This document shows, piece by piece, positions 1 to 7,108 of a DNA stretch of 21,097 bases (its first letter is position 1; each line of letters opens with the position of its first letter). The notes below the pieces were generated by a model, which was not told the origin of the DNA, did no database searches, and was given only the letters and a program-made list of their open reading frames with translations. This DNA comes from Bacteroidota bacterium (GTDB lineage Bacteria > Bacteroidota > Ignavibacteria > Ignavibacteriales > Ignavibacteriaceae): the NCBI GenBank assembly GCA_030706105.1, contig JAUZPC010000010.1, positions 1-21,097 of the forward strand. Reading direction: 5' to 3'. A program made the translations under genes and the position numbers.

Positions 1-3
1 CTC

Positions 4-306
4 CTCGGACTATCGCTTACGAAGGGGGGATAAAACAATTCAACATCTTAATCCGGCACCCTCTTTTTAAGGGGATCGGGGGGATCAGGGTTTAATTTCC
101 GTAGCCCCTCGGACTATCGCTTACGAAGGGCGGATAAAACAATTCAATATCTTAATCCGGCCCCCCCTTTTTAAGGGGGTCGGGGGGATTAGAGTTTAAT
201 TTCCATAACTCCTCGGACAATCGCTTACGAAGTGGGGATAAAACAATTCAACATCTTAATCCGGCACCCCCTTTTTAAGGGGGCTGGGGGGATCAGGGTT
301 TGATTT
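4..306. repeat. Three tandem copies of a 104-bp repeat with a GC-rich palindromic core
   Basis: Three direct copies begin at 4, 108 and 212, so the period is exactly 104 bp; the third is incomplete and fades at about 306. Each copy holds a conserved block (CTCGGACTATCGCTTACGAA, with small variations), a short AT-rich linker, and a GC-rich imperfect palindrome of the form ATCCGG...CCCCCTTTTTAAGGGGG...GGAT. The copies differ by a few substitutions, so they are old duplicates rather than an assembly stutter. On the minus strand all three keep a TAA at the same place (48-50, 152-154, 256-258); the last one is the stop codon of the DUF559 gene. This is not a CRISPR array: the unit is too long and there are no variable spacers. 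Confidence 0.93.
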
Positions 307-717
307 AAGTATGACCAACTCATCTATAATACTTTTTAATTTAATCCTTACTTCTTTGGTATTATAAATTACTTCATCATTAGTAAATCTATGAACCTTT
401 ACATCATAGTAATCTAGTAATTCTGTTCTTTGGTTATCATACTCTACTGTTTCATTATGAATTTCCCCATCTATTTCAATTGCAAGACGAAGTGAGGCAC
501 AATAAAAATCAATAATATAATGGTCAATTGGTCTTTGAATTAAAAAACTGAATGTAGAGAAATGACTTTTCAAAACATTTTCTACAAAATATTTTTCTGC
601 ATATGTCATGTTTTTTCTTAGAAACTTTGCTTTTTCAATGTTATTTGGATTGTATGGTAAATGATAACCATTCCAAATTAACCCTCTTTCTTTTAATAAA
701 GATTTATCAAAGTCCAT
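256..717 (-). CDS. DUF559-domain (Vsr/PD-(D/E)XK-like) endonuclease, C-terminal tail encoded by a repeat
   Basis: A 153-residue protein with the DUF559 pattern: a helix with a conserved Glu (AEKYFVENVL, 40-49), a strand Q61-R-P-I-D, then I-I-D70-F-Y-C, L-A-I-E81-I-D83-G, H87, the Y93-D94-x-x-R97 helix start, and a V-H-R-F-T-N segment. D70, E81 and D83 fit a PD-(D/E)XK nuclease core related to very-short-patch-repair endonucleases. DNA cleavage is expected from the family; the substrate is unknown. The ATG at 717 has an AAAGGG-like ribosome site 7 nt upstream (725-730). From about residue 139 the sequence (NPDPPSPLKKGVPD) and the stop are encoded by the third tandem repeat copy. The catalytic domain is intact, so the gene looks functional. 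It stands alone, flanked on both sides by copies of the same repeat family, and looks like a transferred or mobilisable unit. Confidence 0.85.
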   Translation of the reverse strand: MDFDKSLLKERGLIWNGYHLPYNPNNIEKAKFLRKNMTYAEKYFVENVLKSHFSTFSFLIQRPIDHYIIDFYCASLRLAIEIDGEIHNETVEYDNQRTELLDYYDVKVHRFTNDEVIYNTKEVRIKLKSIIDELVILKSNPDPPSPLKKGVPD

Positions 718-764
718 CGTTATACCCTTTATTAAGTTGCATCACCATGCCCCAGCACAATAGG

Positions 765-808
765 CGGACTATCGCTTACGAAGGGGGGATCAGAGTTTAA
801 CTCCCGTA
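765..808. repeat. Internally deleted copy of the 104-bp repeat
   Basis: This segment matches the beginning (CGGACTATCGCTTACGAAGG) and the end (GATCAGAGTTTAACTCCCGTA-like) of the tandem units in the same orientation, but lacks the linker and the palindromic core. In the full unit the missing part is bounded by two copies of GGGGGGAT, and exactly one copy remains here. It lies upstream of the DUF559 start codon, so the gene is bracketed by direct copies of the repeat. Confidence 0.8.
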
Positions 809-894
809 TCCCATTCATATACAGTAAATGACAAAAATAAAGTTTTTTCTTTTGTGGTTATGAGAAGTATTAGTCTTTTAAGTTTATTGCTTCC

Positions 895-935
895 AAAAAT
901 CCCCCTAACCCCCTTAAAAAGAGGGTTGGGAGGAT
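895..935 (-). terminator. REP-like palindrome acting as probable terminator of the cobalamin-binding gene operon
   Basis: Positions 899-935 form a near-perfect inverted repeat (two 17-nt arms with two mismatches and one wobble, AAA loop). On the minus strand it lies 15 nt after the stop codon at 951 and is followed by UUUUU (895-899), the layout of a Rho-independent terminator. The sequence family (ATCC..CCC.AACCCCCTT) is that of the palindromic core in the 104-bp repeats at 4-306, in opposite orientation. It may therefore be an interspersed repeat that now provides termination. Confidence 0.65.
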
Positions 936-950
936 CTGTTTTCTTTACAA

Positions 951-1372
<422 letters not shown>

Positions 1373-1373
<1 letters not shown>

Positions 1374-1795
1374 TATACGACCTCATTATTAATAAAACTT
1401 CTTAATTTACTTCCTAATCCCCTAAATTCATCATTTGTATAATGAATAAACTTGGGATTAAATTTAAAATCATCTTTTTTTAATCTGGGAATTATATGAA
1501 GATGAAAATGAAATACGCTTTGCCCTGCTGCCGACCCTGAATTTGCAACTAAATTAAAACCATCAGCAGGAAGACTTTTATTTATCTTTTTTGCAAGAGT
1601 TTGAACATCTTTCATAATCAAACTTAATAAATCACCCGGCACATCTAAAATTGAATCGAAATGTTTTTTAGTAATTATTAATGTATGACCATAACTGACC
1701 GGATGTATATCTAAAAAAGAGATAATATGTTCATTTTCAAAAATAATTTCCGACTTACTTTTTCGCTCAACTATATCACAAAATACACAACTCAT
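1373..1795 (-). CDS. HIT family nucleotide hydrolase
   Basis: A 140-residue histidine-triad protein. It has an N-terminal C3-x-x-C6 pair of the type that binds zinc in HINT-like members, a strand region ending F-L-D-I-H-P-V-S-Y-G-H-T-L-I-I-T-K, and the triad F-H96-F-H98-L-H100-I-I-P near the C-terminus. H98 is the expected catalytic nucleophile. Family members hydrolyse nucleoside phosphoramidates or dinucleoside polyphosphates; the exact substrate cannot be read from the sequence. The length is typical. The gene follows the PLP enzyme gene after 76 nt and is coupled by a one-base overlap to the cobalamin-binding gene. No functional link between the two is evident beyond co-transcription. Confidence 0.93.
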
Positions 1796-1871
1796 AAAAA
1801 CGTCTAATATTTAACAACCAAAAATAATATTTTATTTACAAATAATTCAATATTTTTCTTTATTATCATGA

Positions 1872-2828
1872 TTATTTCAAATATTGTTTTGCTTTGCAGA
1901 ACACCCCATATATTCCTCCGGTATGCAAAAAAAGAATTTTTCTGCCCATATCTTTGTTTAGTATCTGCTCATTGTACGCATAAAACGCCTTTCCGGTATA
2001 TGCAGGATCCAAGAGTATCCCATTTGTCTGCGCAAATTTCTTAATAACTTTAATTTTCTTCTGCTCAATCTTTTTATAACCTTCTTCTGAGTATCCATCA
2101 ACAATTACCAGCATATCGGCGTCAATCTTACAATCCAGATTATAATCTTGTATGCATTTCTCCGCCAACTCCAGAATTATATCTTTGATAATATTTTTAG
2201 GAAGAAGTACATTTACTGCATAAATTTTAAGCTTCAATTTGTTTAATGCAGCGCCAACAAGTAAACCTGCTGCCGTACCGCCGGAACCGCAGGCAGCCCA
2301 TATTCCTTCAAGGCTGTTTAATTCTGTCTGATTTGCAAGCTCTTCATAAAATGAAATATATCCCCAAATGCCTAATGTAGAAGAACCTCCCCCGGGAATG
2401 ACATATACTTTTTTATTCTTTTTACTTAATGAAGCTTGTTCTTTTTGCATTATTGTATCTACATCAAAAAATTCTTTCTTTGAAAGAAATTCAATTTTGG
2501 TACCTATTACTTTATCAATGAATAAATTACCAACAGGTTTGGAAGTATCTTTGCCCCATAAAAACAATTTGGATTTCAAACCCACCTGAGCACATGCAAT
2601 TGCCGTTGCTCTTGCATGGTTGGATTGATCTCCACCTGTAGTAAACACAATGTCAGATTTCTCTTCCAGAGCTTTTGCCAATAAGAATTCGAGTTTTCTA
2701 ACTTTATTGCCGGTAAGCTCAACACCAGTTAAATCATCTCTTTTAATGAGAAATTCTTTATCATTAAATTTTTTAATCTGCAAAGGAGTAGGCAGATTTG
2801 CAAGAATAATTTTATCGGGTTTAATCAT
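1872..2828 (-). CDS. PLP-dependent D-cysteine desulfhydrase / ACC deaminase family enzyme
   Basis: A 318-residue fold-type II PLP enzyme. The order of motifs is P-T-P-L near residue 13, I-K-R-D-D-L (28-33), G-N-K42-V-R-K-L-E with the expected PLP lysine in the GNK motif, T-T-G-G-D-Q-S69-N70-H71, a G-S-G-G-T-A-A-G phosphate-binding loop and L-D-P-A-Y-T-G-K-A. These place it with D-cysteine desulfhydrase and 1-aminocyclopropane-1-carboxylate deaminase; related enzymes act on L-cysteate. D-cysteine desulfhydrase (D-cysteine to pyruvate, H2S and ammonia) is the commonest assignment for such proteins, but substrate choice is not settled by the visible residues. The start codon lies inside the end of kdsB (8-base overlap, ATGATTAA), indicating coupled translation. 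Confidence 0.85.
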   Translation of the reverse strand: MIKPDKIILANLPTPLQIKKFNDKEFLIKRDDLTGVELTGNKVRKLEFLLAKALEEKSDIVFTTGGDQSNHARATAIACAQVGLKSKLFLWGKDTSKPVGNLFIDKVIGTKIEFLSKKEFFDVDTIMQKEQASLSKKNKKVYVIPGGGSSTLGIWGYISFYEELANQTELNSLEGIWAACGSGGTAAGLLVGAALNKLKLKIYAVNVLLPKNIIKDIILELAEKCIQDYNLDCKIDADMLVIVDGYSEEGYKKIEQKKIKVIKKFAQTNGILLDPAYTGKAFYAYNEQILNKDMGRKILFLHTGGIYGVFCKAKQYLK

Positions 2829-3588
2829 TATCTATTCCTTTTAATAATTTTTCATAATATAAGCGTGCTCTTTCAAGGTCTTCAGGAGTATCTACCGCTA
2901 AGTTTTCATGTTCGGTAACCACAACTTTTATTTTAATCCCGTGCTCTAAAAATCTAAGCTGTTCAAGTTTTTCAGCTTTTTCTAAGTCAGTAGGCTTTTG
3001 TTTGGTAAAATAAAATAGCTCATCGCGTCTGTAAACATATAAGCCAATATGTTTGTAAAAATCTCCCCGGTTCAGAAAATCGGCTTTGGATTTTGCATCC
3101 CTCATAAAAGGAATTATAGAACGGGAAAAGTACAGGGCGTAATTTGAATAATCAAAAACTACTTTTGGAATGGAATTAGATTTTAGATCTTCAAGAGAAT
3201 CAATTTTTTTTGCTAAAGTAGAAACTTTTACACTCTTTTCAAACAATAACGGCTGTATTGCCTGGTCTATCATTATACTTTTGATAAAAGGTTCATCTCC
3301 CTGAATATTTACTATAATATCGGCCGATGGAATTTTTTCGACTACATATGCTATTCTGTCGGATCCGGTATTTATATCTTTAGGAGTAAGCATTACCTCC
3401 GCACCAAAATTCCGGGCTGCTTCGCATATCTTTTCATCATCAGTAGCAATTATCAGCCTTTCAAGAAATTTCGATTTGAATGCATTTTCATAAGTATGTT
3501 GTATCATGGGTTTACCGCCAATCTTTGCCAAAGGTTTACCCATTAAGCGGGTGGAAGCAAATCTTGCGGGGATAACACCAACTATCAT
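2821..3588 (-). CDS. kdsB: 3-deoxy-manno-octulosonate cytidylyltransferase
   Basis: A 255-residue protein of normal length for KdsB, which activates Kdo as CMP-Kdo for lipid A inner core synthesis in the cytoplasm. The N-terminus has the nucleotide-binding signature I-P-A-R-F-A-S-T-R-L-M-G-K-P-L, then G-G-K-P-M-I-Q-H-T-Y, A-T-D-D, V-N-I-Q-G-D-E-P-F and, towards the C-terminus, R-F-L-E-H-G and V-D-T-P-E-D-L. It therefore implies a lipopolysaccharide outer membrane. It starts at ATG 3588 only 3 nt after the gatC stop and overlaps the next gene by 8 nt. No other Kdo gene (kdsA, kdsC, waaA) is in the window. Confidence 0.96.
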   Translation of the reverse strand: MIVGVIPARFASTRLMGKPLAKIGGKPMIQHTYENAFKSKFLERLIIATDDEKICEAARNFGAEVMLTPKDINTGSDRIAYVVEKIPSADIIVNIQGDEPFIKSIMIDQAIQPLLFEKSVKVSTLAKKIDSLEDLKSNSIPKVVFDYSNYALYFSRSIIPFMRDAKSKADFLNRGDFYKHIGLYVYRRDELFYFTKQKPTDLEKAEKLEQLRFLEHGIKIKVVVTEHENLAVDTPEDLERARLYYEKLLKGIDND

Positions 3589-3591
3589 TAT

Positions 3592-3879
3592 TTAACCTAT
3601 AATTTTGGGAATTATGAAAAAATTTTCATCATTATTTGAAGAGTTCAAAAAAACATCTTTCTTGGTAATACCTTTAACTGGTATATCGTCTCGGTTTTCA
3701 TTAAAAAGATCACTTGGATGAGACAAAGGTTCAACATTATCTGTATTTATCTCATTCAGCTTATTCATATAGTCAAGAATGTTATTCATATCTTCTATCA
3801 GTTCTGTATATTCTTCATCAGAAAAATTCAACTTTGCAAGTTCTGCTATATGCTTTACTTCATTAAGATCAACTGCCAC
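3592..3879 (-). CDS. gatC: Asp-tRNA(Asn)/Glu-tRNA(Gln) amidotransferase subunit C
   Basis: A 95-residue protein with the full GatC layout: an N-terminal helix (V-K-H-I-A-E-L-A-K-L-N-F-S-D-E-E), the N-N-I-L-D-Y-M-N-K-L-N-E-I-N-T-D-N-V-E-P-L linker helix and the C-terminal F-F-I-I-P-K-I-I-G tail. GatC tethers GatA and GatB in the transamidosome that makes Gln-tRNA(Gln) or Asn-tRNA(Asn). The start is GTG at 3879: there is no ATG in a suitable place, and an AAAGGA ribosome site lies in the last codons of plsC about 10 nt upstream. gatA and gatB are not in the window, which is common for gatC in this group. Gaps of 2 nt (plsC) and 3 nt (kdsB) show it is inside an operon. Confidence 0.95.
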   Translation of the reverse strand: MAVDLNEVKHIAELAKLNFSDEEYTELIEDMNNILDYMNKLNEINTDNVEPLSHPSDLFNENRDDIPVKGITKKDVFLNSSNNDENFFIIPKIIG

Positions 3880-3881
3880 TG

Positions 3882-4592
3882 TTAATTCATCCTTTCAAAG
3901 TTTTTAACAATAACTTCTCTAACTTTTTGCATAAGTTCAACTTCTTGTGCTTTAGTTGATACCAGATTAACTGAAATTGGTTTATCAAAGTGCACTGAAA
4001 TAATTCCACTATTTATTTTAAAAGAACCTTTTGGTAAAATACTGCTTGTTCCTTTAATAGTAACAGGAATAATAGGTTGTTCAACTTTTGCGGCAAGATT
4101 AAAAGCTCCACGCTTAAATGGTTGTATAGACCCCGTTTTACTTCTGGTTCCCTCAGCAAACAGCAAAGCTGACATTTTACGTTTAAGCATTAAGTGTTTT
4201 GCATGCAGAATTGTTCTATGTGCTTTTTCAGGATTCTTTCTGTCAATAGATAAGTATGGACCAAGAACCAGCTGCCACCCGAAAACAGGTATATAGCCAA
4301 GCTCCTTTTTATAAATAATACTTGCATTTACAGGGATAGCAGATTGCAGGGTTACGATATCCAATTGGCTTGCATGATTTGACACAAAAACATAAGTACC
4401 ATTCTTATCAATATTTTCCAGCCCTGTAATGTTCAATTTTATTCTGCTAATAAATAAGATACCGTTTGAGAACAATTTAGAAAGTTTAAAATATAGATAG
4501 AAGCTCCGATCAATAATGCTAAAAAACATAGCTAAAATTGAACAGACGGAACCATGGATAATTATAAGAATCAGCTTGATATATGATGCCAA
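3882..4592 (-). CDS. plsC: 1-acyl-sn-glycerol-3-phosphate acyltransferase
   Basis: A 236-residue membrane-associated acyltransferase. An N-terminal hydrophobic segment (about 5-27) precedes the catalytic N72-H73-A-S-Q-L-D78 box (HX4D), the second block around G-W-Q-L-V-L-G-P-Y-L-S-I-D-R, the F-A-E147-G-T-R150-S block that contacts the phosphate, and the fourth block V-T-I-K-G-T. These are the four classical PlsC motifs; the enzyme acylates lysophosphatidate to phosphatidate in phospholipid synthesis. The start is TTG at 4592, with AGG 8 nt upstream; the next in-frame ATG (residue 22) would cut the hydrophobic segment. It lies 32 nt after the protease gene and 2 nt before gatC. Confidence 0.93.
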   Translation of the reverse strand: MASYIKLILIIIHGSVCSILAMFFSIIDRSFYLYFKLSKLFSNGILFISRIKLNITGLENIDKNGTYVFVSNHASQLDIVTLQSAIPVNASIIYKKELGYIPVFGWQLVLGPYLSIDRKNPEKAHRTILHAKHLMLKRKMSALLFAEGTRSKTGSIQPFKRGAFNLAAKVEQPIIPVTIKGTSSILPKGSFKINSGIISVHFDKPISVNLVSTKAQEVELMQKVREVIVKNFERMN

Positions 4593-4624
4593 TTTTTAAA
4601 CCTAAAAATAATAATACTTCATTA

Positions 4625-5737
4625 TTAATTTACAATATTTGCAATTGATTTAATAGCACTAATTCTATTCTTTATTGAAGGGTGGCTATAAAAGAACCAC
4701 TCTACAAAAGGATGGGGATCCTTATCACCCAGGTTTTGTTCAGTTAGTTTTTCCAGTGCATTTATAAATATTTCTTTTTTATCAGTAACAGATACCGCAT
4801 AATTATCGGCTTCATATTCATATTTTCTTGATAGTATATTGCCAAGAGGTGTTTGGATAAGTCCGATAACCATACTACATAACACAAGTATGGGAAGGGC
4901 TCCAATTTCAGTAACTGCCGTAAAACTAAATTGATGCAGCAGATAACTATACGAAACAGAAATTAAATATAAAGTTAAAAAGCTTGAAATAGTTCCAATA
5001 ATAATATTTTTAATTATATGTTTCTTCTTATAATGGCCCAGCTCATGGGCAATTACTGTTTCAATTTCATCATCAGAGAATTTTTCAATAAGAGTGTCGC
5101 CTAAAATAATTCTCTTAGTCTTTCCTAATCCGGTAAAAGCAGCATTGGCTTTTTTTGTATTCTTGCTCATATTAAATTTATAAATATTATCAATTTTTAA
5201 ACCTGCATCCTTTGCCATTAACAATAATCTATCTTTTAAATTCTCATTATCAAAAGGAGTGATTTTATAAAACAGTGGCAGAATAAAAACCGGAACTATA
5301 CGTGCAAGTATAACCGAGAAGACAAAAAGCGCTATTGCCAAAACAAACCACCAATTGTTCCCAAATGTTCTAAGACAATAAAAGAATATCAGTAATATCG
5401 GGACACCTATTACCAATGATAATAATAATTCTTTAGTCCCCTCCCATATCCAGGCTATAAAGGTTTGATTTGATAGTTTGTACTTATGCTCCAAGTAGAA
5501 GCCTGAGTAGTAGCTTACGGGAAATGAAATAATACTTCCGGCAATACCTGTAACGAAGACAAATGACAGAAATCTGAAATAGTCATTTATTATACTAAAA
5601 TTTTCTTTAAGATAATTATCTAAACTTCTGCTTAGACCTGAAGAAACAAATAAAAAAACAATAATAAATCCCGCAATGCTCTCAGCTATTGAAACAAATA
5701 ATTTAGTATTGCTATATTTTTTAGAATCCATTTTCAT
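4625..5737 (-). CDS. M48 family (Ste24/CAAX protease-like) membrane zinc metallopeptidase
   Basis: A 370-residue integral membrane protease. Several hydrophobic segments are visible (about 17-33, 55-78, 103-122, 128-156, 245-262, 280-296). The zinc motif H231-E-L-G-H235 sits in V-I-A-H-E-L-G-H-Y-K, and the third ligand region E307-Y-E-A-D311 follows at the usual distance. The C-terminal S-H-P-S-I-K-N-R-I block is also typical. The loop S-K-N-T-K-K-A-N-A-A-F-T-G-L-G before the zinc motif is characteristic of the Ste24 branch rather than HtpX. The domain order matches the family, but it is somewhat shorter than many members (about 400-420). CAAX substrates are not expected in bacteria, so a membrane protein quality-control role is more likely. 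It appears to be the first gene of the plsC-gatC-kdsB operon. Confidence 0.9.
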   Translation of the reverse strand: MKMDSKKYSNTKLFVSIAESIAGFIIVFLFVSSGLSRSLDNYLKENFSIINDYFRFLSFVFVTGIAGSIISFPVSYYSGFYLEHKYKLSNQTFIAWIWEGTKELLLSLVIGVPILLIFFYCLRTFGNNWWFVLAIALFVFSVILARIVPVFILPLFYKITPFDNENLKDRLLLMAKDAGLKIDNIYKFNMSKNTKKANAAFTGLGKTKRIILGDTLIEKFSDDEIETVIAHELGHYKKKHIIKNIIIGTISSFLTLYLISVSYSYLLHQFSFTAVTEIGALPILVLCSMVIGLIQTPLGNILSRKYEYEADNYAVSVTDKKEIFINALEKLTEQNLGDKDPHPFVEWFFYSHPSIKNRISAIKSIANIVN

Positions 5738-5825
5738 TTAATAATCACATTATATTTATAAATTTGCATTACAAGGAAGTTAAATGCAAGTACGGAAAAG
5801 ATGAAACTTAAATAATAACTGCTTA

Positions 5826-6938
5826 CTATTTTTTAGCAGAACTACTATTTTTATAATTACCATTTTTATTATGTAACGCAATTCTAGATAAGTCCAAAGC
5901 CGGATCACCCAAATCACCAGTTTTCAGATTAATTAAATGGACAGTAACCAATTCTTCATGAGGATATATTATTAAGTGTGCAGAGAAACCGGTCCCGCCG
6001 CCAACATGATGGAAATAATAATTACCGGTTTTATCCATTTGATAAACCATACCAAGCCCATAGTCTGATTTTTTTCCGGATGCCAGATAAGTAGGTTTAA
6101 GCATAATTTCCAAAGTGGACCTTTTAATTAATTTTCCGTTAAGCAAAGCTATACCGAATTTTAATAAATCGGCCGAGGTTGAAAGGAATCCCCCTCCGGG
6201 AATTTTAATGCTCAAATCAACAAGAGGAGCATCAATAAAGCCAGTACTCCCTTTTCTATCATATCCTTTTGCTCTTGTTCTAATAAATTCAGATGACAAA
6301 TCCGGTAGAGTGTGTTCCATGCCGGAAGGTTTAAAGATGTTTTCTTTTACATAAACAGCAAAACTTTCTTCAGTTACTCTTTCAATAATAGCTCCAAGCA
6401 AATTATATGCTAAAGTAGAATATAAATACTTTGTCCCCGGTTTGTACTGTAGCGTGTCTTTAGCAAGATACCTAAGAAGCTCTGAGAATGATTTAAAATG
6501 CACATTGCTGTCAAACTCTCCTTCTTTATAACCCCTTATCCCTGAAGTATGATTTAGCAACTGCCTTATAGTAAAATCATATTTACAATGGCTGAATTCC
6601 GGTAAATACTTTTTTGCATTATCCTCAAGTCTCAATTTACCTTTTTCAACAAGCTGCATTACTGCAACGGCTGTAATAGTTTTAGAAACGGAAGCAATAC
6701 GGTAAGTTGAATTATTAGTAGCAGGTATTTTATTTTCTATATCAGAGTAGCCTTTAGTCTCCAGCCATTCAATTTTTCCATGCTGTGCAACTCCCACAGA
6801 TGCAGATGGAATTTTTCTACTGTTAAAGTAAGTATTAAAATAATTTTCGAACTCATAATTCTTCTGTTGAGCAAATTGATCTGTAAAAAACAGAAAAACG
6901 AACAAAATATTAAAAAAAACGAGATATTTCCTAAACAT
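5826..6938 (-). CDS. Exported serine hydrolase, class C beta-lactamase fold
   Basis: I place the start at ATG 6938 (370 residues): it has AGGA 5 nt upstream and begins with a clean signal sequence, MFRKYLVFFNILFVFLFF. An upstream ATG at 6965 would add nine residues before the signal and has no good ribosome site. The nucleophile motif is S83-V-S-K86 (R-I-A-S-V-S-K-T). The second motif is Y-S-T (in Y-L-Y-S-T-L-A-Y-N-L-L-G) instead of Y-S-N, as in LACTB-like hydrolases, and the third is H-V-G-G-G-T-G-F-S in place of K-T-G. These features fit a peptidase or esterase of the beta-lactamase superfamily (PF00144) rather than a true antibiotic-degrading enzyme. It is a single gene, separated from neighbours by 88 nt on one side and the rny terminator on the other. 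Confidence 0.88.
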   Translation of the reverse strand: MFRKYLVFFNILFVFLFFTDQFAQQKNYEFENYFNTYFNSRKIPSASVGVAQHGKIEWLETKGYSDIENKIPATNNSTYRIASVSKTITAVAVMQLVEKGKLRLEDNAKKYLPEFSHCKYDFTIRQLLNHTSGIRGYKEGEFDSNVHFKSFSELLRYLAKDTLQYKPGTKYLYSTLAYNLLGAIIERVTEESFAVYVKENIFKPSGMEHTLPDLSSEFIRTRAKGYDRKGSTGFIDAPLVDLSIKIPGGGFLSTSADLLKFGIALLNGKLIKRSTLEIMLKPTYLASGKKSDYGLGMVYQMDKTGNYYFHHVGGGTGFSAHLIIYPHEELVTVHLINLKTGDLGDPALDLSRIALHNKNGNYKNSSSAKK

Positions 6939-7063
6939 CAGTATCCTAGAATATTCATAAATCATAGTACAAAATTAGCCCATTTGAGCAATAAAACCAA
7001 CATGAAAATGTAAGATAAAGGAATAAATGCACTTATGGGGAATTTCTTAAGAAGGGTTTAAAT

Positions 7064-7093
7064 AAAAAAAGCCCTCTCTAAAAAGAAAGGGCT
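7064..7093 (-). terminator. Rho-independent terminator of rny
   Basis: On the minus strand, 15 nt after the rny stop codon, AGCCCTTTCT / AGAGAGGGCT form a 10-bp stem with one mismatch and a four-base loop, followed by seven U residues (7064-7070). It separates rny from the downstream serine hydrolase gene. Confidence 0.9.
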
Positions 7094-7108
7094 GTAATAG
7101 TATAAATT

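Noticed and set aside
4..306. CRISPR array
   Set aside because: The repeat unit is 104 bp and directly abutting, with no unique spacers and no cas genes.
5826..6938. Antibiotic-inactivating class C beta-lactamase
   Set aside because: The second and third active-site motifs are Y-S-T and H-V-G-G, which fit peptidase/esterase relatives better than true beta-lactamases.
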